Origin: Bacteroidales bacterium
GTDB lineage: Bacteria; Bacteroidota; Bacteroidia; Bacteroidales; Marinilabiliaceae
DNA length: 64,000 nucleotides
Assembly (NCBI GenBank): GCA_024401335.1
Contig: JAKSLH010000008.1
Coordinates: 1 to 64,000, forward strand
Reading direction: 5' to 3'
The position numbers and the translations under genes are program-made. The notes below the pieces were generated by a model. The model ran no database searches, was not told where the DNA came from, and saw only the letters and a list, made by a program, of their open reading frames with translations. Of this stretch, positions 19,256 to 28,344 are shown in pieces. Positions within the stretch are counted from its first letter, which is position 1. The number at the start of each line of letters is the position of its first letter.

Positions 19256-19283
19256 AAATAGTGGCTTCAGCAGGCCACTATTT
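19256..19283 (-). terminator. intrinsic terminator of the flippase-to-GT2 operon
   Basis: Perfect 10-base arms (AAATAGTGGC and GCCACTATTT) around an 8-base loop. On the minus strand they are followed by a T-rich run. It lies 27 bases beyond the stop of the GT2 gene at 19310-20287. Confidence 0.85.
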
Positions 19284-19309
19284 GTCTTTATTTGAAAGAA
19301 CAATACTTT

Positions 19310-20287
19310 CTACTCATATCGCTTCGACAATGTCTTCAGATAACGCCTTACCAAGACTCGGGTAAATGGAACATTTAACTTGTGCCACATCCTCAAGAAC
19401 GTAACAGCCCAACAGTCACCCAAGGCTACCATCATATCCATATATTTGGCATAAATATCTCTATAAACATCTGTATCACTGTATCTCGACACAAGAATAA
19501 CTCCGTATTTCCACAAAGCAAGACTCTTCTCTTCTCCCTCCGACTCTCCTCTCAGATCGTCCATGACATCCTCCAATATCAGTCCCCAATGCTTGTTGCT
19601 CTTCGCCTCACCCGACGATTTCATTATCGACTCGCCATTTCTGTAGTGCCTGTAGGTCACTTGTTGCACAAATGCGATGTCCACCATCTTCTTTGTCGCG
19701 AAATACATCCAATGCTGGTCCTCATGTATGATACCTTCTCTGAAATACAGTCTATTGTCTACAATAAAGGCTCGCCTGATAAGCTTGTTCCATGCATTGA
19801 CTGGCAAGCAGTCGTTTATTCTCATGAACTCTCGCCTTATCCACCCGTTGTCGTCTATATACTCTACTCCCTCATATCTCTTTACCGAATAGAACTCATC
19901 ATCATCTGGCAAGGTGACGGTGGCTCCCTGAACGGCATCTACTCCTTCATGCTTCAATGCTTCATTCGACAACAATTCTATACAGTCTGCCGTTATCTCA
20001 TCATCACTGTCTATGTAATACACATAGTCTCCCGTAGCTATCCTTGTTCCCGTATTCCTGGCTCCCGACAGGCCTTTGTTCTTCTCGTGACTTACTATGC
20101 GAAACTCGATGTCTCCTTCATACTCTTCAATGACTCTTCTGGCTATTTCAACACTCTGGTCGTTACCACAATCATCGACAACAATACATTCCATAGGGCC
20201 CTTGTAGGTCTGGCTTATCACCGACCTCAGACATCTCTCTATGTATTTCTCTACGTTATATACTGGTATTACTATCGATATCTTCAT
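19310..20287 (-). CDS. family 2 glycosyltransferase
   Basis: A 325-residue GT-A enzyme. SIVIPVYNVEKYIERCLRSV opens the fold, VVDDCGNDQS at about 36-45 binds the nucleotide, and YIDSDDE at 91-97 holds the metal-binding DxD. NAWNKLIRRAFI and HEDQHWMYF are the conserved C-terminal motifs of capsule transferases. It overlaps the pyruvyltransferase-like gene by four bases and is the last gene of its operon. Confidence 0.88.
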   Translation of the reverse strand: MKISIVIPVYNVEKYIERCLRSVISQTYKGPMECIVVDDCGNDQSVEIARRVIEEYEGDIEFRIVSHEKNKGLSGARNTGTRIATGDYVYYIDSDDEITADCIELLSNEALKHEGVDAVQGATVTLPDDDEFYSVKRYEGVEYIDDNGWIRREFMRINDCLPVNAWNKLIRRAFIVDNRLYFREGIIHEDQHWMYFATKKMVDIAFVQQVTYRHYRNGESIMKSSGEAKSNKHWGLILEDVMDDLRGESEGEEKSLALWKYGVILVSRYSDTDVYRDIYAKYMDMMVALGDCWAVTFLRMWHKLNVPFTRVLVRRYLKTLSKRYE

Positions 20288-21216
20288 TTCATCTCAATAT
20301 TTGATTCTTCTCTAAGCCATAAGTCATAGACTCCCTTGCACTTGCCATACGAATTGTCTATCATCTCTACCTTCTTGCCTAGCAACATGCCCAAAACCGC
20401 CGCATGCAGTCTTGTGGAGCATATCTTTTCATATCTGGCGATAAACTTTATTCCACTCTTCAACATGACATCTTTCAGCCACTTGTTCCAACACCTGTCT
20501 GTGAATCTGTCCACATCGCCTCCAACGAGCCTAACGGCCTTTCTGGCTATCCAAAACAAGTACATCGCTCTTGGTGTCGAACACATCGATGGCCAATCGG
20601 CTACCGTAACTCCCGTTGCCTTATTGCCTCCGTCTCCTGGCACGGCTTCACTGTCGTGACGTTCTACGTACAACGTACCCTGACCTTTCTCTATCTTTAT
20701 CGAATGCTTATCACAATATGTCCTGACATCAAACGACAACGCCATATCTGGAAGCAACAGTGTCTTTACGTTATGGTAATAACTGTCTATTATCGTCTTC
20801 GACTTCTCATCTCTTAAGCAAACAACAATCTCTCCCCTATGTTTCTCAAACGTCTCTATGTCTTGCATCATATAATCTTCGTCTTTGAAGAATACGCTCT
20901 GGGGCAACTGGATTATCTTGTTTTCTGGAAAATCATTCATCACTCTGTGACGGAATTCCTGATGTCTCACCCATAGGTCACCGAAGTTTCCTCCACCCAT
21001 GAACAAGATTATCACATCACTCGATAGCTGCGGACGATTATAGTTCTCGATACTACTGGCATACAGACATCTGTGGGGAACTTTCTCTAGCAGGTCTAAT
21101 GCCGACTGCCATATCATGACGTCTCCCACATTGGCAAAATATGGCAAATCAAGCAACATATAGTCGCCAGTCACCAATTCGCTTATAGCTTTCTGTAATA
21201 CCTCTCTATTGCCCAT
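20284..21216 (-). CDS. polysaccharide pyruvyl transferase family protein
   Basis: A 310-residue protein matching the family that transfers pyruvate ketals from phosphoenolpyruvate onto polysaccharide sugars. Visible motifs are YFANVGDVMIWQSALDLL, ILFMGGGNFGDLW, and the C-terminal STRLHAAVLGMLLGKKVEMI with DNSYGK. It is slightly shorter than many members, but all three blocks are present. Some relatives act as plain sugar transferases, so the exact donor is uncertain. It is packed between a radical SAM gene and a GT2 gene. Confidence 0.85.
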   Translation of the reverse strand: MGNREVLQKAISELVTGDYMLLDLPYFANVGDVMIWQSALDLLEKVPHRCLYASSIENYNRPQLSSDVIILFMGGGNFGDLWVRHQEFRHRVMNDFPENKIIQLPQSVFFKDEDYMMQDIETFEKHRGEIVVCLRDEKSKTIIDSYYHNVKTLLLPDMALSFDVRTYCDKHSIKIEKGQGTLYVERHDSEAVPGDGGNKATGVTVADWPSMCSTPRAMYLFWIARKAVRLVGGDVDRFTDRCWNKWLKDVMLKSGIKFIARYEKICSTRLHAAVLGMLLGKKVEMIDNSYGKCKGVYDLWLREESNIEMK

Positions 21217-21224
21217 ATATCCTG

Positions 21225-22325
21225 CTACTTTATGCCCAGTCTCTTCACGATGGCCACAATCTTCTTCGGCATACTCGCTATCCTGTTCTTCATCTCCAGC
21301 CTGCGGTATATGCCGTCATATCTCTCTTTTTCTTCTTCTGTGAGCTGCTTGTTGGTGTCTTCAAACTGCTTGCTCAAGAATTCTCTCATGGCGTCGGTCT
21401 GCCAGCCTGCCTCTGCTCTGTTTCTTAAGTCTCCATACGACGTCTGCGGCATGAGCTCTGGTATTATTCCCTGAGAGATGAAATGTGACGAGTTGAAGCA
21501 GTACTTGAATGGACAATGCTTGCCTACTGGCTCAAAGACTATCGGCTTCTCTAGGTCCTCAAAGATATTCTGCTTCCTTCCATGCCCATAGCACGCACTC
21601 ATCTCGCCTGAGCAGATGTCGAGCTTGGCCGACCACATGCCTGCATAGCAATACTCTGTTCGCTTCACCATGAAGTTCTCCAGCGTACACTCAAACAAGG
21701 GCGAATTCATCTCTCTAGCCTTGGCTATATACTCAGCTTCGCTATGACGCGTCATTATCTTATATGTGTTGTTGCTCTCGTCTCTTGTCAAGGCTACCTG
21801 CGGCAACGCGCCTACATGCTCCAGCGACATCTGCTTCACCTCTTCCCAGCAGTCCCAATACTCATCCGACAGGTTTATCTGCAGCAATATCGAACAGCCT
21901 GACTGCTTTACTCTGTCCACATTCTCCCAAAACGCTTCCAACAGGTTCTTTTCCTGCAGTTCTCTTACATGAAACGAAAACGAGAAGTGCAGTCTATCAT
22001 GCATTCCCTCTGTGGCGTCCAACAGTTTCTGCATGGCGACCTTGAGGGTTCCATTGGTTGTTATGTTCACAAAATGTCCTTGTCTGAGTATCTCTCTTAC
22101 TACATCGGGCAACTCCTTGGGAATCAACGTCTCACCACTGCCTGTTATCGAGATAAGGCTGACTCCGCCTAACCTCTCTACACTCAACGCCTTGCCTATG
22201 GTCTCTGCATCATATCTGAAGTTGGCCTTCTCATTCTTCCTTCGTCCCTCTTGCACTACATAGCAATAGCTGCACTTGAGATTACATGCCGTAACGGGTA
22301 TCAAACATTCTATAAATCGTCTCAT
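21225..22325 (-). CDS. radical SAM protein in the polysaccharide cluster
   Basis: A 366-residue protein with the radical SAM cluster motif CNLKCSYC (cysteines at about 14, 18 and 21) and the SAM-binding ISITGSGETLIP region. The C-terminal half has further cysteines (CSGEMSACYGHGRK, KHCPFKYCFNSSHF) that could bind an auxiliary cluster as in SPASM or twitch proteins. It begins 13 bases after the flippase gene, in one operon with the pyruvyltransferase-like and GT2 genes. No peptide substrate gene is nearby. A sugar or anchor modification is possible, but the reaction is unknown. Confidence 0.82.
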   Translation of the reverse strand: MRRFIECLIPVTACNLKCSYCYVVQEGRRKNEKANFRYDAETIGKALSVERLGGVSLISITGSGETLIPKELPDVVREILRQGHFVNITTNGTLKVAMQKLLDATEGMHDRLHFSFSFHVRELQEKNLLEAFWENVDRVKQSGCSILLQINLSDEYWDCWEEVKQMSLEHVGALPQVALTRDESNNTYKIMTRHSEAEYIAKAREMNSPLFECTLENFMVKRTEYCYAGMWSAKLDICSGEMSACYGHGRKQNIFEDLEKPIVFEPVGKHCPFKYCFNSSHFISQGIIPELMPQTSYGDLRNRAEAGWQTDAMREFLSKQFEDTNKQLTEEEKERYDGIYRRLEMKNRIASMPKKIVAIVKRLGIK

Positions 22326-22338
22326 AATCCAACTCCTT

Positions 22339-23919
22339 TCATTTTCCTGAACGCAACAGTTTCTTTCCTAGCTCCACCATCATTCTGCGTTCTGCGGCAT
22401 CAATGCCCATCGTCCATATCGCAACGCTGTTACATACGACAACCGTTGCCACTACAGCCACTATTCTCAACAGATTGGCCTCCATGTTCATATACACCAT
22501 CATTGGCACTACAGCGCACACCAAGGCTACTCCCCATGTCTTCACCACGACCTTCGAGATATATTCTCTTGGTGAAACACCTAGCTGGGTCTTCAGGAAA
22601 TATAGTCTGACAAATAGGGTGAACGTGCTTACTGCTATCGACACTATCAACGCGGCCTGAGGCTCACTCCCCATCTTATAGCATATATATGTCAATGGGA
22701 AATTGAGCAACGTTATGCCACCTACCCATATCTGATAATCTCTGACGTTGCCTGTCGCCTGCACTGCACATACTATGGTGTAGTTGAAACTTTCTACCAT
22801 CGTCAACACTAACACCAACCTTGTCAGCAAGACGGCATACGCCGGAACTTCCTTTAGCCACAAATCTAATATCTGCTCTGTCTCTATAATCAATGGCAGA
22901 CAGAGATATAGCAACAGGAAGAACGACAGCTTCCCTCCTCTCATCAACAGCCTCCTCATGTCTTCCATCTGCCCTGCCGCATAGCTCTTTATGATCTGCG
23001 GATTCATGGCCATGGTGAAGTTATTGGTAAACTGCATGACGGCGGCATTCACCTGATAGGCTACGGCATTGGCGGCGTTCATAACTGGACCGAAGAACAC
23101 GTTTATCAGCAGTGTGACACCATGATTCTTGAGCATCGACGCTCCCGACCCCATGATGCTCCATGAGGTATAGCCTAGCATCTGCTTCATGATGTCTTTA
23201 TCCATCTTGCCACTTATATCTACCTGCTCGCCAAAGCATCTCTTGCTATACCACACATAGAAGGCCAGCATCATTATCGCTACCATCATCTGCAACGCAC
23301 CGAGCAATATCAGCCTGTCTGTCGATGACATATAGATGGCGTATGCTATGGCGCACTTGACCAACGCATCAACAATGCCTATATATCCATAGACATTCAT
23401 CCTCTCATGCGATATTATCGTCGCGGTGAATGGCACTTGCAATATCGTCGTCATCGACATGATGATGACCATCTGATATACGGCATTACAAGCTACAAGC
23501 CTGTCCTCTGGAATATCTAGCAAGTTGTTTATCACAACGAGGCCGACGATCTCGCCAAGCACTAGCACAGCCAACGCTATGATACCATGTATCTTCAGCG
23601 ACGTGGCAAAGACTCTGCCTACATTGCCTGCCGTGCCCTTGCCTAGCTCGTATGTAAGAAACCTCGATGTGGCCGACGCCATAGATCCGTTGACAAACGA
23701 GAAGACGACTACCAGTCCTGCAATGACGTTGTTGAGGCCATAATCTACCTCTCCAAGCGCATCAAGCAGCACACGAGAGGTGAACAATGTGACGATCATA
23801 GTCAACATCATTCTCGCATATAGGAACAACGTATTCTTCGCTATACGTCCTCCATCTACTTGCTTTATGTCGTTTCCGTTACTCAAATGTGCTTTTTCTT
23901 GATTGGCGCAAATATACAA
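22339..23919 (-). CDS. oligosaccharide flippase, MOP/Wzx-like
   Basis: A 526-residue integral membrane protein with 12-14 predicted helices. The N-terminal KNTLFLYARMMLTMIVTLFT and repeated hydrophobic segments match polysaccharide flippases of the MOP superfamily. It is the first gene of the minus-strand unit that ends at 19310. The start is uncertain. The ATG at 23919 overlaps a -7-like TATATTTG (23909-23916), so translation may begin later, for example at an in-frame TTG at 23886. A flippase beside a Wzm/Wzt exporter suggests two polymers or a mosaic locus. Confidence 0.85.
   Translation of the reverse strand: MYICANQEKAHLSNGNDIKQVDGGRIAKNTLFLYARMMLTMIVTLFTSRVLLDALGEVDYGLNNVIAGLVVVFSFVNGSMASATSRFLTYELGKGTAGNVGRVFATSLKIHGIIALAVLVLGEIVGLVVINNLLDIPEDRLVACNAVYQMVIIMSMTTILQVPFTATIISHERMNVYGYIGIVDALVKCAIAYAIYMSSTDRLILLGALQMMVAIMMLAFYVWYSKRCFGEQVDISGKMDKDIMKQMLGYTSWSIMGSGASMLKNHGVTLLINVFFGPVMNAANAVAYQVNAAVMQFTNNFTMAMNPQIIKSYAAGQMEDMRRLLMRGGKLSFFLLLYLCLPLIIETEQILDLWLKEVPAYAVLLTRLVLVLTMVESFNYTIVCAVQATGNVRDYQIWVGGITLLNFPLTYICYKMGSEPQAALIVSIAVSTFTLFVRLYFLKTQLGVSPREYISKVVVKTWGVALVCAVVPMMVYMNMEANLLRIVAVVATVVVCNSVAIWTMGIDAAERRMMVELGKKLLRSGK
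23909..23916 (-). promoter_or_regulatory. possible -7 element before the flippase operon
   Basis: The minus strand reads TATATTTG followed by CGCC, matching TAnnTTTG. No good TTTG lies 19-21 bases upstream. If real, it places the transcript start inside the longest flippase reading frame. Confidence 0.35.
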
Positions 23920-24005
23920 AAAGCCTACAACATACTCGTCCTTTCATTGACTTTCTGTCGTAGGCTTAAGCTATTGATTAGTATAGGATATATATCCTAC
24001 ATCTG

Positions 24006-26330
24006 TCACTCTGAAAGCATCTCTGCCTTGTCACTGCCTGGTCTGTAGAGCACACCTGTGGCTTTGGCTCCATCCGATGAGAACTTGCGCTTCTTGACGT
24101 TCTTCCAGTCTATCTCATCTGTGCGCTGGGCTACTTTGACTTCTGGCAATATGGTGTGATCTCTGACGAGTATCACTATCGGCATCTCGCCTGCCTTTAT
24201 CTCATTCCAACCTGGCGAATATGTCTTGCCTGTCTGATAATCTACCCACCTGTCCTTTCCTGGCAGATATACTGTGCGTGTCGTCTCCGACGAGAATAAT
24301 GGGGCTACCATCATCGACTCACCAAACATATACTGGTCTTCTACCATCCATGCGCCTGGGTCGTCAGGGAACTCAACGAAAAGGGCTCTGACCATCGGCA
24401 GTCCCTTCTGCGAACAGAGGGTCGCCTGCGTATAGATATATGGCATAAGCCTGTATTTCATCTCTGCACATCTGCGGAAGTAGTCTGTGAACTCTTTGCC
24501 ATACAGCCAAGGCTCTGTCGGTGGCGCTCCATGTACTCTCGAATGTGATGTGAGCATGCCAAATGGCAACCATCTTCTGTACAGCTCCTCCGGGCACGAC
24601 TGCACAAAGCCGCCTATGTCATGGCTCCAATACGAGAAGCCCGACAGGCCAAACGACAAGCCGCCTCTCAACGTGCTGAGCATGGCATTGTCGGTGTTGG
24701 CAGCATCTCCTCCCCAGTGCAACGGATATCTCTGCGATCCTGCCCAAGCCGATCTTGCCCATATTATGCCGTCGCCTGTGGTCTCTTTGGTAATCTCAAA
24801 CACGGCTTTGTTATATCTCACAGGATAGATATTGTGCTCATATAGACCGCTCTTGCCCGACGCATACAGGCCGTTGTTCAATGGCGCGGCTTCGCCGAAA
24901 TCTACCTTTATCGCTCCTACACCCATCTTCAACAGTCCGGCGAGCTTGTCCTGATACCACTTCACGGTCTCCGGATTCGAGAAGTCCAGCACCGCATCTT
25001 CGTATGGCAACGAACCGTTCATGTTCTTCACTGCCAATCCTTTCTCTACCAGTTCATTGTAAAAGGCGTTCTTTGGTGTGAAATATGGCAACTGCCATAG
25101 CGAGATATGGAAGCCTTGCTTCAAGAGGTCCTTCACCATCTTCTGAGGGTCGCTGAAACGCTCCTTGGCAAACTGGTAGTCACACTGCCAGTCTATGCCA
25201 TACCAGCCTGTGTCGAAGTGTATCACGTCCGATGGTATCTTGTTCTCGCGCAGCTTACTTGCTATCTCCATGCCCTCTTCCTGACTGAAATATGTGATTC
25301 GGCTCATCCACGTGCCAAAGCTCCACAGCGGTGGCACTGGCGACTTGCCTGTGAGACTGGTATATTCATCAAGTATCTTCTTGGGGTCTCCAAGGAACAC
25401 AAACATATCCATCGTCTCATCTGCCATAAACAGCTTCGTGGTGCCTACATACGACGCTCCGAAGTCACATGTCATTGGCGCCGATGTGTGCATAAACACG
25501 CCATAGCCTTTGTTGCTCATGTAGAACGGTATAGGCTTATACATCATGTCTGTCTCTGGTCCCTGCGGGTCGGTGACAAACAGGTTGACTTTCTGACCTG
25601 CCTTGTTGAGCGATGTGAACGACTCTCCACAACCAAAGATCTTCTCGCCTGGAAGCAACGAGAGCATCGGCGCTATGCTGCGCGAATTGTCCGAACCTCT
25701 CTTGATGAAACAGAATGGCAACTGCTTCACCTGCGTGGTGTCGTTGTCCATCACATGTCGTGTCTTCTGTATCACCTTGCCTTCACTGTCTCGCAACACG
25801 ATTCTCCATGGATATCTCTCTATCGTGATGCTGCCGGCCTTGCTCTTGTATGTCACCTGCTTCCCGTCGTTCTTGACCATGGTCCACTTGGCACTAGGCA
25901 GTTCTCCTGCCAACATCACCTCATCGGCTTTGTTCTCCTGGGCTACAACGGGCGACGTGTATATCCTTATCCTGACGGTGTTCTCTGTGATGAAGTCTAT
26001 CTTCATCCCCAGCTCCGGATCATTGTCGTATGCCGTATAAGGGAAATCGAGCTGGTCCAGAGGAACAACCCATGTGCCGTTGGAATTGAACGCCTGACGG
26101 GGCGTAGTACGATGACGTTTCCATTTGACCTTGCCTTCACCACTCTTGACATCAAAAGCCGAAAGGCTATCGGCAAAGAAATAGTTGTTACTCAACTCTC
26201 CGAAGTCATCACTGACATCGTATGGCATGTTTAGCAGCGGTGTATGTGCACCGCCGATCTTCTGCGCTCCGGCTACCGAAGCCATCATTGTGGCCGCCAT
26301 GAGCGCAAGGGTAGATTTTCTCAGATTCAT
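24006..26330 (-). CDS. secreted GH31 alpha-glycosidase, probable alpha-xylosidase
   Basis: A 774-residue enzyme with a signal peptide (MNLRKSTLALMAATMMASVA), so it is periplasmic or exported. Domains in order: a beta-sandwich N-domain to about residue 320, a (beta/alpha)8 barrel with the nucleophile Asp477 in KVDFGE and the acid/base Asp542 in WGGD, and C-terminal beta-sandwich domains. The FGCGES motif near residue 235 and the overall plan match YicI/XylS-type alpha-xylosidases more than glucosidases. It lies downstream of the xylose transporter and kinase genes, which supports a xylosidase role, but it has its own promoter-like site and a terminator in front. Confidence 0.85.
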   Translation of the reverse strand: MNLRKSTLALMAATMMASVAGAQKIGGAHTPLLNMPYDVSDDFGELSNNYFFADSLSAFDVKSGEGKVKWKRHRTTPRQAFNSNGTWVVPLDQLDFPYTAYDNDPELGMKIDFITENTVRIRIYTSPVVAQENKADEVMLAGELPSAKWTMVKNDGKQVTYKSKAGSITIERYPWRIVLRDSEGKVIQKTRHVMDNDTTQVKQLPFCFIKRGSDNSRSIAPMLSLLPGEKIFGCGESFTSLNKAGQKVNLFVTDPQGPETDMMYKPIPFYMSNKGYGVFMHTSAPMTCDFGASYVGTTKLFMADETMDMFVFLGDPKKILDEYTSLTGKSPVPPLWSFGTWMSRITYFSQEEGMEIASKLRENKIPSDVIHFDTGWYGIDWQCDYQFAKERFSDPQKMVKDLLKQGFHISLWQLPYFTPKNAFYNELVEKGLAVKNMNGSLPYEDAVLDFSNPETVKWYQDKLAGLLKMGVGAIKVDFGEAAPLNNGLYASGKSGLYEHNIYPVRYNKAVFEITKETTGDGIIWARSAWAGSQRYPLHWGGDAANTDNAMLSTLRGGLSFGLSGFSYWSHDIGGFVQSCPEELYRRWLPFGMLTSHSRVHGAPPTEPWLYGKEFTDYFRRCAEMKYRLMPYIYTQATLCSQKGLPMVRALFVEFPDDPGAWMVEDQYMFGESMMVAPLFSSETTRTVYLPGKDRWVDYQTGKTYSPGWNEIKAGEMPIVILVRDHTILPEVKVAQRTDEIDWKNVKKRKFSSDGAKATGVLYRPGSDKAEMLSE

Positions 26331-26731
26331 ATTATATCTTGATTGTGTTTGTTACTGATATGTACTCGGCAAAAATATAAATATTGATTCAACAATAACC
26401 GCCCTTTTTACTTCTATGATGTATCATATAACATTACATACACCAAAATTCATCAATCTTGTCATATCTCCTCCCCTCTTCATTTTATCCGTCATCTCCT
26501 ACTCTTTTTTCCGCTCCCTGCAATTTACAATCTATAACCTCATCTAGCTATATCCGCTTACAATAGTCTTACCGGAGGAAGGCGAGAGGATAGTGAGAGG
26601 ATAGCGAGAGGATAAAGCTAGGATGAAATCACAATCCCCAAAACCAAACTGTAAACTCACCATGCCCCATCAACTTACAATCCGTAATTATTCGCTTCGC
26701 AGTCGTATCTCGTAACTCGTAATAAAAAAAA
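26331..26731. other. gene-free spacer with an 11-bp tandem repeat
   Basis: This is the spacer between the GH31 start and the terminator of the transporter gene. Apart from the candidate -7 element it holds three tandem 11-base units at 26582-26614 (GCGAGAGGATA, GTGAGAGGATA, GCGAGAGGATA). No convincing open reading frame, RNA or further promoter was seen. The rest is AT-rich and unremarkable. Confidence 0.7.
26370..26377 (-). promoter_or_regulatory. candidate -7 element for the GH31 gene
   Basis: The minus strand reads TATTTTTG, a match to TAnnTTTG, 40 bases upstream of the GH31 start. The -33 region is weak (TTG about 15 bases upstream). Confidence 0.4.
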
Positions 26732-26758
26732 CAAGGCATGTCATCACGACACGCCTTG
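26732..26758 (-). terminator. intrinsic terminator of the xylB-xylE operon
   Basis: Arms CAAGGCATGTC and GACACGCCTTG with one mismatch and a 5-base loop, followed on the minus strand by eight T residues. It lies 36 bases after the stop of the sugar transporter gene. Confidence 0.85.
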
Positions 26759-26793
26759 CCATTAATACAATTCTATGTATATATCAAAAAAAC

Positions 26794-28251
26794 TTACTTC
26801 TTGTTTTTCCAGAGTGCTGTCATATCCTCAAGTGTCTTGCCCTTTGTCTCTGGAACAAGACGCCATACGAAGACTGCAGCAATGACACAGATGATGCCAT
26901 ACATGCCATATACGAACCAGTAACCAAGGCTGTTGGCCATTGGAACGAATGATGTCGATACTATCCAGTTGAAGATCCACTGGAAGGCTACTGCGATGGC
27001 TACCGCACCACCACGTATTGTGTTAGGGAACACCTCTGCTATGAGCACCCAGCAGATAGGACCCCATGAGAACATGAAGCTTGCTGAATATACCATGAGC
27101 GAGATCATGCAGTAGAGGTTGAGGCTTTCGTTGCCGAAGGTCATCGCTACACCAAATGCTCCAAGCGCCATGCCCAACGAGCCGACGATGAGGAGTGGCT
27201 TACGACCTAACTTCTCTACAGTGAAGATGGCTATACATGTAAATGCGAGGTTCACGATGCCATTGAACACTGTGAGCACCATTGGGTTCTCAAAGCCCAT
27301 TGCGCCATAGATACGTGGAGCGAAGTAAAGAACGGCATTGATACCTACTGCCTGCTGGAATACCGAAAGCATGATACCAACAAAGATACAGAGCAAGCCG
27401 TATGTCATGAGTGGCTCTGTCTTTACTGTCATTGTCTCCTTTATCTCCTTGAGTATCTCCTTCGCCTTGCCTGCACCGTTGATGCGTGCAAGGATGCCTT
27501 CTGCTTCTGCATCCTGACCTACCGAAGCAAGATAACGTGGCGTCTCTGGTACAAAGCAGATGAGCAATGCGAAGAGGCCTGCTGGCACCATCTCGGAACC
27601 GAACATGTAACGCCATCCCTCTGCTATAGCCCACTCAGCATCTGCACCGTTGAGTATCTGGTTCAAGCCGTTGCCGATGCTCTCAATAGCTGGAGCTACA
27701 TGGTCGCCAAGAATGAAGAAGTTGACGAAGTACACTACCAACTGACCAAAGATGATGGCAAACTGGTTCCACGACACAAGCATACCGCGTATGTTGCTTG
27801 GCGCTATCTCACCAATATACATAGGACATACCGCCGATGCAAGTCCTACACCGACACCTCCTATGACACGATAGATGTTGAATACGATGAATAATGTGAG
27901 GTTTGGCTCTCCCTTTGCGAGCACCATTGTCTCCGGACACATTGAGCCCCATGCTGAGATGAAGAACATCACACCTGCAAAGATGAGCGACTTCTTACGA
28001 CCCCAGTTTGACGCGAGCATACCCGAGATAGCTGCACCAATGATGCATCCTATGAGGGCACTCGAACTGGTAAATCCATGCCAGAAGTCTGTATAACTGA
28101 AATCAGTAGCTCCCATGAAGAAGGCCTGAAGACCTTTCTCTGCTCCTGATATAACTGCTGTATCATATCCGAAAAGCAATCCGCCCAACACGGCTACAAG
28201 TACGATGCCGAACAAATATGAGCGACTGCCCTGTGTATTTTCTGTTGACAT
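26794..28251 (-). CDS. xylE: MFS sugar/H+ symporter, xylose-type
   Basis: A 485-residue inner-membrane transporter with 12 predicted helices. Sugar-porter signatures are intact: GGLLFGYDTAVISGAEKGL in helix 1, NWGRKKSL in loop 2-3, FVPETPRYL after helix 6, FQQAVGINAVLYFAP in helix 7, and VPETKGKTLEDM at the end. The QQ and N residues of helix 7 match sugar-binding positions in E. coli XylE. It lies downstream of xylulokinase in the same orientation, which supports D-xylose as substrate. Confidence 0.88.
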   Translation of the reverse strand: MSTENTQGSRSYLFGIVLVAVLGGLLFGYDTAVISGAEKGLQAFFMGATDFSYTDFWHGFTSSSALIGCIIGAAISGMLASNWGRKKSLIFAGVMFFISAWGSMCPETMVLAKGEPNLTLFIVFNIYRVIGGVGVGLASAVCPMYIGEIAPSNIRGMLVSWNQFAIIFGQLVVYFVNFFILGDHVAPAIESIGNGLNQILNGADAEWAIAEGWRYMFGSEMVPAGLFALLICFVPETPRYLASVGQDAEAEGILARINGAGKAKEILKEIKETMTVKTEPLMTYGLLCIFVGIMLSVFQQAVGINAVLYFAPRIYGAMGFENPMVLTVFNGIVNLAFTCIAIFTVEKLGRKPLLIVGSLGMALGAFGVAMTFGNESLNLYCMISLMVYSASFMFSWGPICWVLIAEVFPNTIRGGAVAIAVAFQWIFNWIVSTSFVPMANSLGYWFVYGMYGIICVIAAVFVWRLVPETKGKTLEDMTALWKNKK

Positions 28252-28286
28252 TGATAGATTTTATTTTATCGATTGGTTATTAAATA

Positions 28287-28314
28287 GTGGAGACGGAGAA
28301 TACTCCGCCCCCAC
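28287..28314 (-). promoter_or_regulatory. imperfect hairpin between xylB and the transporter gene
   Basis: Twelve-base arms (GTGGAGACGGAG and CTCCGCCCCCAC, two mismatches) around AATA. No T run follows on the minus strand, so it is more likely an mRNA stability or processing structure than a terminator. Confidence 0.45.
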
Positions 28315-28344
28315 ATGATTATTCTTTGGTCTATCGCTATCTAA

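Noticed and set aside
19382..20329. Open frame of 315 codons on the plus strand opposite a GT2 gene
   Set aside because: It is antisense to a clear glycosyltransferase. Its translation is rich in His, Tyr and Ser without family pattern, as expected of a shadow frame.
25107..26234. Long open frame of 375 codons on the plus strand opposite the GH31 gene
   Set aside because: It lies wholly antisense to a gene with complete catalytic motifs and has no recognisable domain, signal or promoter. Long antisense frames are common opposite such codon usage.
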